Below are positions 62,450-64,000 of a stretch of 64,000 nucleotides of DNA, one piece after another (the first letter of the stretch is position 1; each line of letters starts with the position of its first letter). Source of the DNA: Limanda limanda (Eukaryota; Chordata; Actinopteri; Pleuronectiformes; Pleuronectidae). Made by a program: the position numbers and the translations under genes. The stretch is taken from positions 27,347,873 to 27,411,872 of the forward strand of contig NC_083648.1 in NCBI RefSeq assembly GCF_963576545.1, read 5' to 3'. Below the pieces are notes generated by a model, which saw nothing but the letters and a program-made list of their open reading frames with translations, did not search any database and had not been told where the DNA came from.

Positions 62450-64000
62450 AGATATTCTTGAATAACTTTTTTTGTGAAGGTCGGAGAGACTTGCAAGTAG
62501 GCTCTACCCCCACTAAATGGGGTAGCGCGCATCGATCAGTACCATCCTTGAGCTTCTCCGACTTTCGGAAGGGTTAGGGTTAGGGTTAGGGATGAAAGCA
62601 CATAGGAGAAAGAGATATTCTTGAATAACTTTTTTTGTGAAGGTCGGAGAGACTTGCAAGTAGGCTGTACCCCCACTAAATGGGGTAGTGCGCATCGATC
62701 GGTACCATCCTTGAGCTTCTCCGACTTTCGGAAGGGTTAGGGTTAGGGTTAGGGTTAGGGATGAAAGCACATAGGAGAAAGAGATATTCTTGAATAACTT
62801 TTTTTGTGAAGGTCGGAGAGACTTGGAAAGTGGTTGCATCTGGACTAATTTGGGTCCTGCAGATCGATTGGTACCATCCCCGAGCTTGTACGACCTTCGG
62901 AAGAGGTCGACCGACGAAATTCCCCCAAATCTGAGGAGATATTCTTGAATAACTTTTTTTGTGAAGGTCGGAGAGACTTGCAAGTAGGCTCTACCCCCAC
63001 TAAATGGGGTAGCGCGCATCGATTGGTACCATCCTTGAGCTTTTCCGACTTTCGGAAGGGTTAGGGTTAGGGATGAAAGCACATAGGAGAAAGAGATATT
63101 CTTGAATAACTTTTTTTGTGAAGGTCGGAGAGACTTGGAAAGTGGTTGCATCTGGACTAATTTGGGTCCTGCGGATCGATTGGTACCATCTTTGAGCTTG
63201 TACGACCTTCGGAAGAGGTCGACCGACGAAATTCCCCCAAATCTGAGGAGATATTCTTGAATAACTTTTTTTGTGAAGGTCGGAGAGACTTGCAAGTAGG
63301 CTCTACCCCCACTAAATGGGGTAGCGCACATCGATCGGTACCATCCTTGAGCTTCTCCGACTTTCGGAAGGGTTAGGGTTAGGGTTAGGGATGAAAGCAC
63401 ATAGGAGAAAGAGATATTCTTGAATAACTTTTTTTGTGAAGGTCGGAGAGACTTGCAAGTAGGCTTTACCCCCACTAAATGGGGTAGCGCGCATCGATCG
63501 GTACCATCCTTGAGCTTCTCCGACTTTCGGAAGGGTTAGGGTTAGGGATGAAAGCACATAGGAGAAAGAGATATTCTTGAATAACTTTTTTTGTGAAGGT
63601 CGGAGAGACTTGGAAAGTGGTTGCATCTGGACTAATTTGGGTCCTGCAGATCGATTGGTACCATCCCCGAGCTTGTACGACTTTCGGAAGAGGTCGACCG
63701 ACGAAATTCCCCCAAATCTGAGGAGATATTCTTGAATAACTTTTTTTGTGAAGGTCGGAGAGACTTGCAAGTAGGCTCTACCCCCACTAAATGGGGTAGC
63801 GCGCATCGATCAGTACCATCCTTGAGCTTCTCCGACTTTCGGAAGGGTTAGGGTTAGGGTTAGGAATGAAAGCACATAGGAGAAAGAGATATTCTTGAAT
63901 AACTTTTTTTGTGAAGGTCGGAGAGACTTGCAAGTAGGCTCTACCCCCACTAAATGGGGTAGCGCGCATCGATCGGTACCATCCTTGAGCTTCTCCGACT
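62450..64000 (+). repeat. Third right-family superblock copy, cut by window end
   Basis: The diagnostic series (ATCAGTACC, GGCTGTACC, four-unit TTAGGG, CGATTGGTACC, CTTTTCCGAC, CCATCTTTGAGC, GGCTTTACC) starts again. This copy differs in having two rather than three TTAGGG units near 63060 (a 312 bp PQ), in ACGACTTTCGG near 63679, and in GGTTAGGAATG near 63863. The array is still running at the last base. Confidence 0.85.

Larger units (their letters stand above)
1..64000 (+). repeat. TTAGGG-bearing P/Q satellite array filling the window
   Basis: The sequence from first to last base is a head-to-tail array of two related monomers of about 155-169 bp, all in one orientation. A 44 bp core beginning AGATATTCTTGAATAAC recurs at every monomer. 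It is followed either by the P spacer, which contains CTACCCC, GCGCGC and a TTAGGG run, or by the Q spacer, which contains GCATCTGGACTAA and GGTCGACC. I count about 400 monomers by hand, with no unique sequence between them, no inversion and no inserted element. Divergence between copies is low and mostly single-base. Nothing resembles a gene. Arrays like this are typical of subtelomeric or heterochromatic DNA. The array runs off both ends, so its true size is unknown. I do not recognise the family by name. Confidence 0.97.

Noticed and set aside
116..63969. About 130 open frames of 60-532 codons on the minus strand
   Set aside because: They are repeats of the same satellite sequence in shifting frames, overlap each other, mostly start at GTG, end in the same CACTAAAT motif and change with P number. 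No promoter, splice or domain evidence supports a protein.
1..64000. CRISPR array
   Set aside because: A 44 bp constant core with intervening spacers looks superficially similar, but the spacers are just two sequence types repeated hundreds of times and no cas-like gene is present.
1..64000. Telomere-associated retrotransposon or other mobile element
   Set aside because: No reverse transcriptase, transposase, terminal repeat or target-site duplication is visible; all sequence is accounted for by P and Q monomers.

Overview
The whole 64 kb window is one uninterrupted tandem satellite array. I see no protein-coding gene, RNA gene, transposon, CRISPR array or unique sequence in it. Two related monomers make up the array. 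P is usually 163 bp and carries a short run of the telomere hexamer TTAGGG. Q is 155 bp and has no telomeric motif. Both share a 44 bp core. By hand count there are about 400 monomers, roughly 260 P and 139 Q, all in the same orientation.

The window is nuclear DNA from a eukaryote. TTAGGG is the telomere repeat of vertebrates, many other animals, many fungi, kinetoplastids and some algae and plants, so the sequence does not fix the organism. The most plausible settings are a subtelomeric block or a large heterochromatic satellite (pericentromeric, sex chromosome or B chromosome). All TTAGGG runs lie G-rich strand on +. If the array has usual subtelomeric polarity, the chromosome end lies beyond the right edge; this is inference.

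Layout: monomers form higher-order repeats with a strict grammar, namely PPQ (about 481 bp, 86 intervals), PQ (about 318 bp, 35) and PPPQ (about 644 bp, 17). I found no QQ and no P run longer than three. Repeat lengths change almost only by whole 6 bp TTAGGG units (2, 3 or 4 copies). Above this lie nested kilobase-scale duplications. Positions 370-9782 form a 9.4 kb superblock. Positions 9783-32476 are a second version of it, expanded to 22.7 kb by internal tandem duplications of 3035, about 1592, 1435 and 2880 bp and a 4315 bp dispersed copy. Positions 32477-37616 are transitional, with a 1767 bp duplication. Positions 37617-64000 are built from a second block family, including a 10.7 kb tandem duplication (41622-52354 and 52355-62449) and the start of a third copy at 62450.

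There are long open frames on the minus strand, but they are a by-product of a stop-poor repeat whose 318 bp dimer is divisible by three. The points worth a second look are the telomere motif inside every P unit, its placement between inverted-repeat arms, length change confined to that motif, the P/Q grammar, and the layered duplication history.
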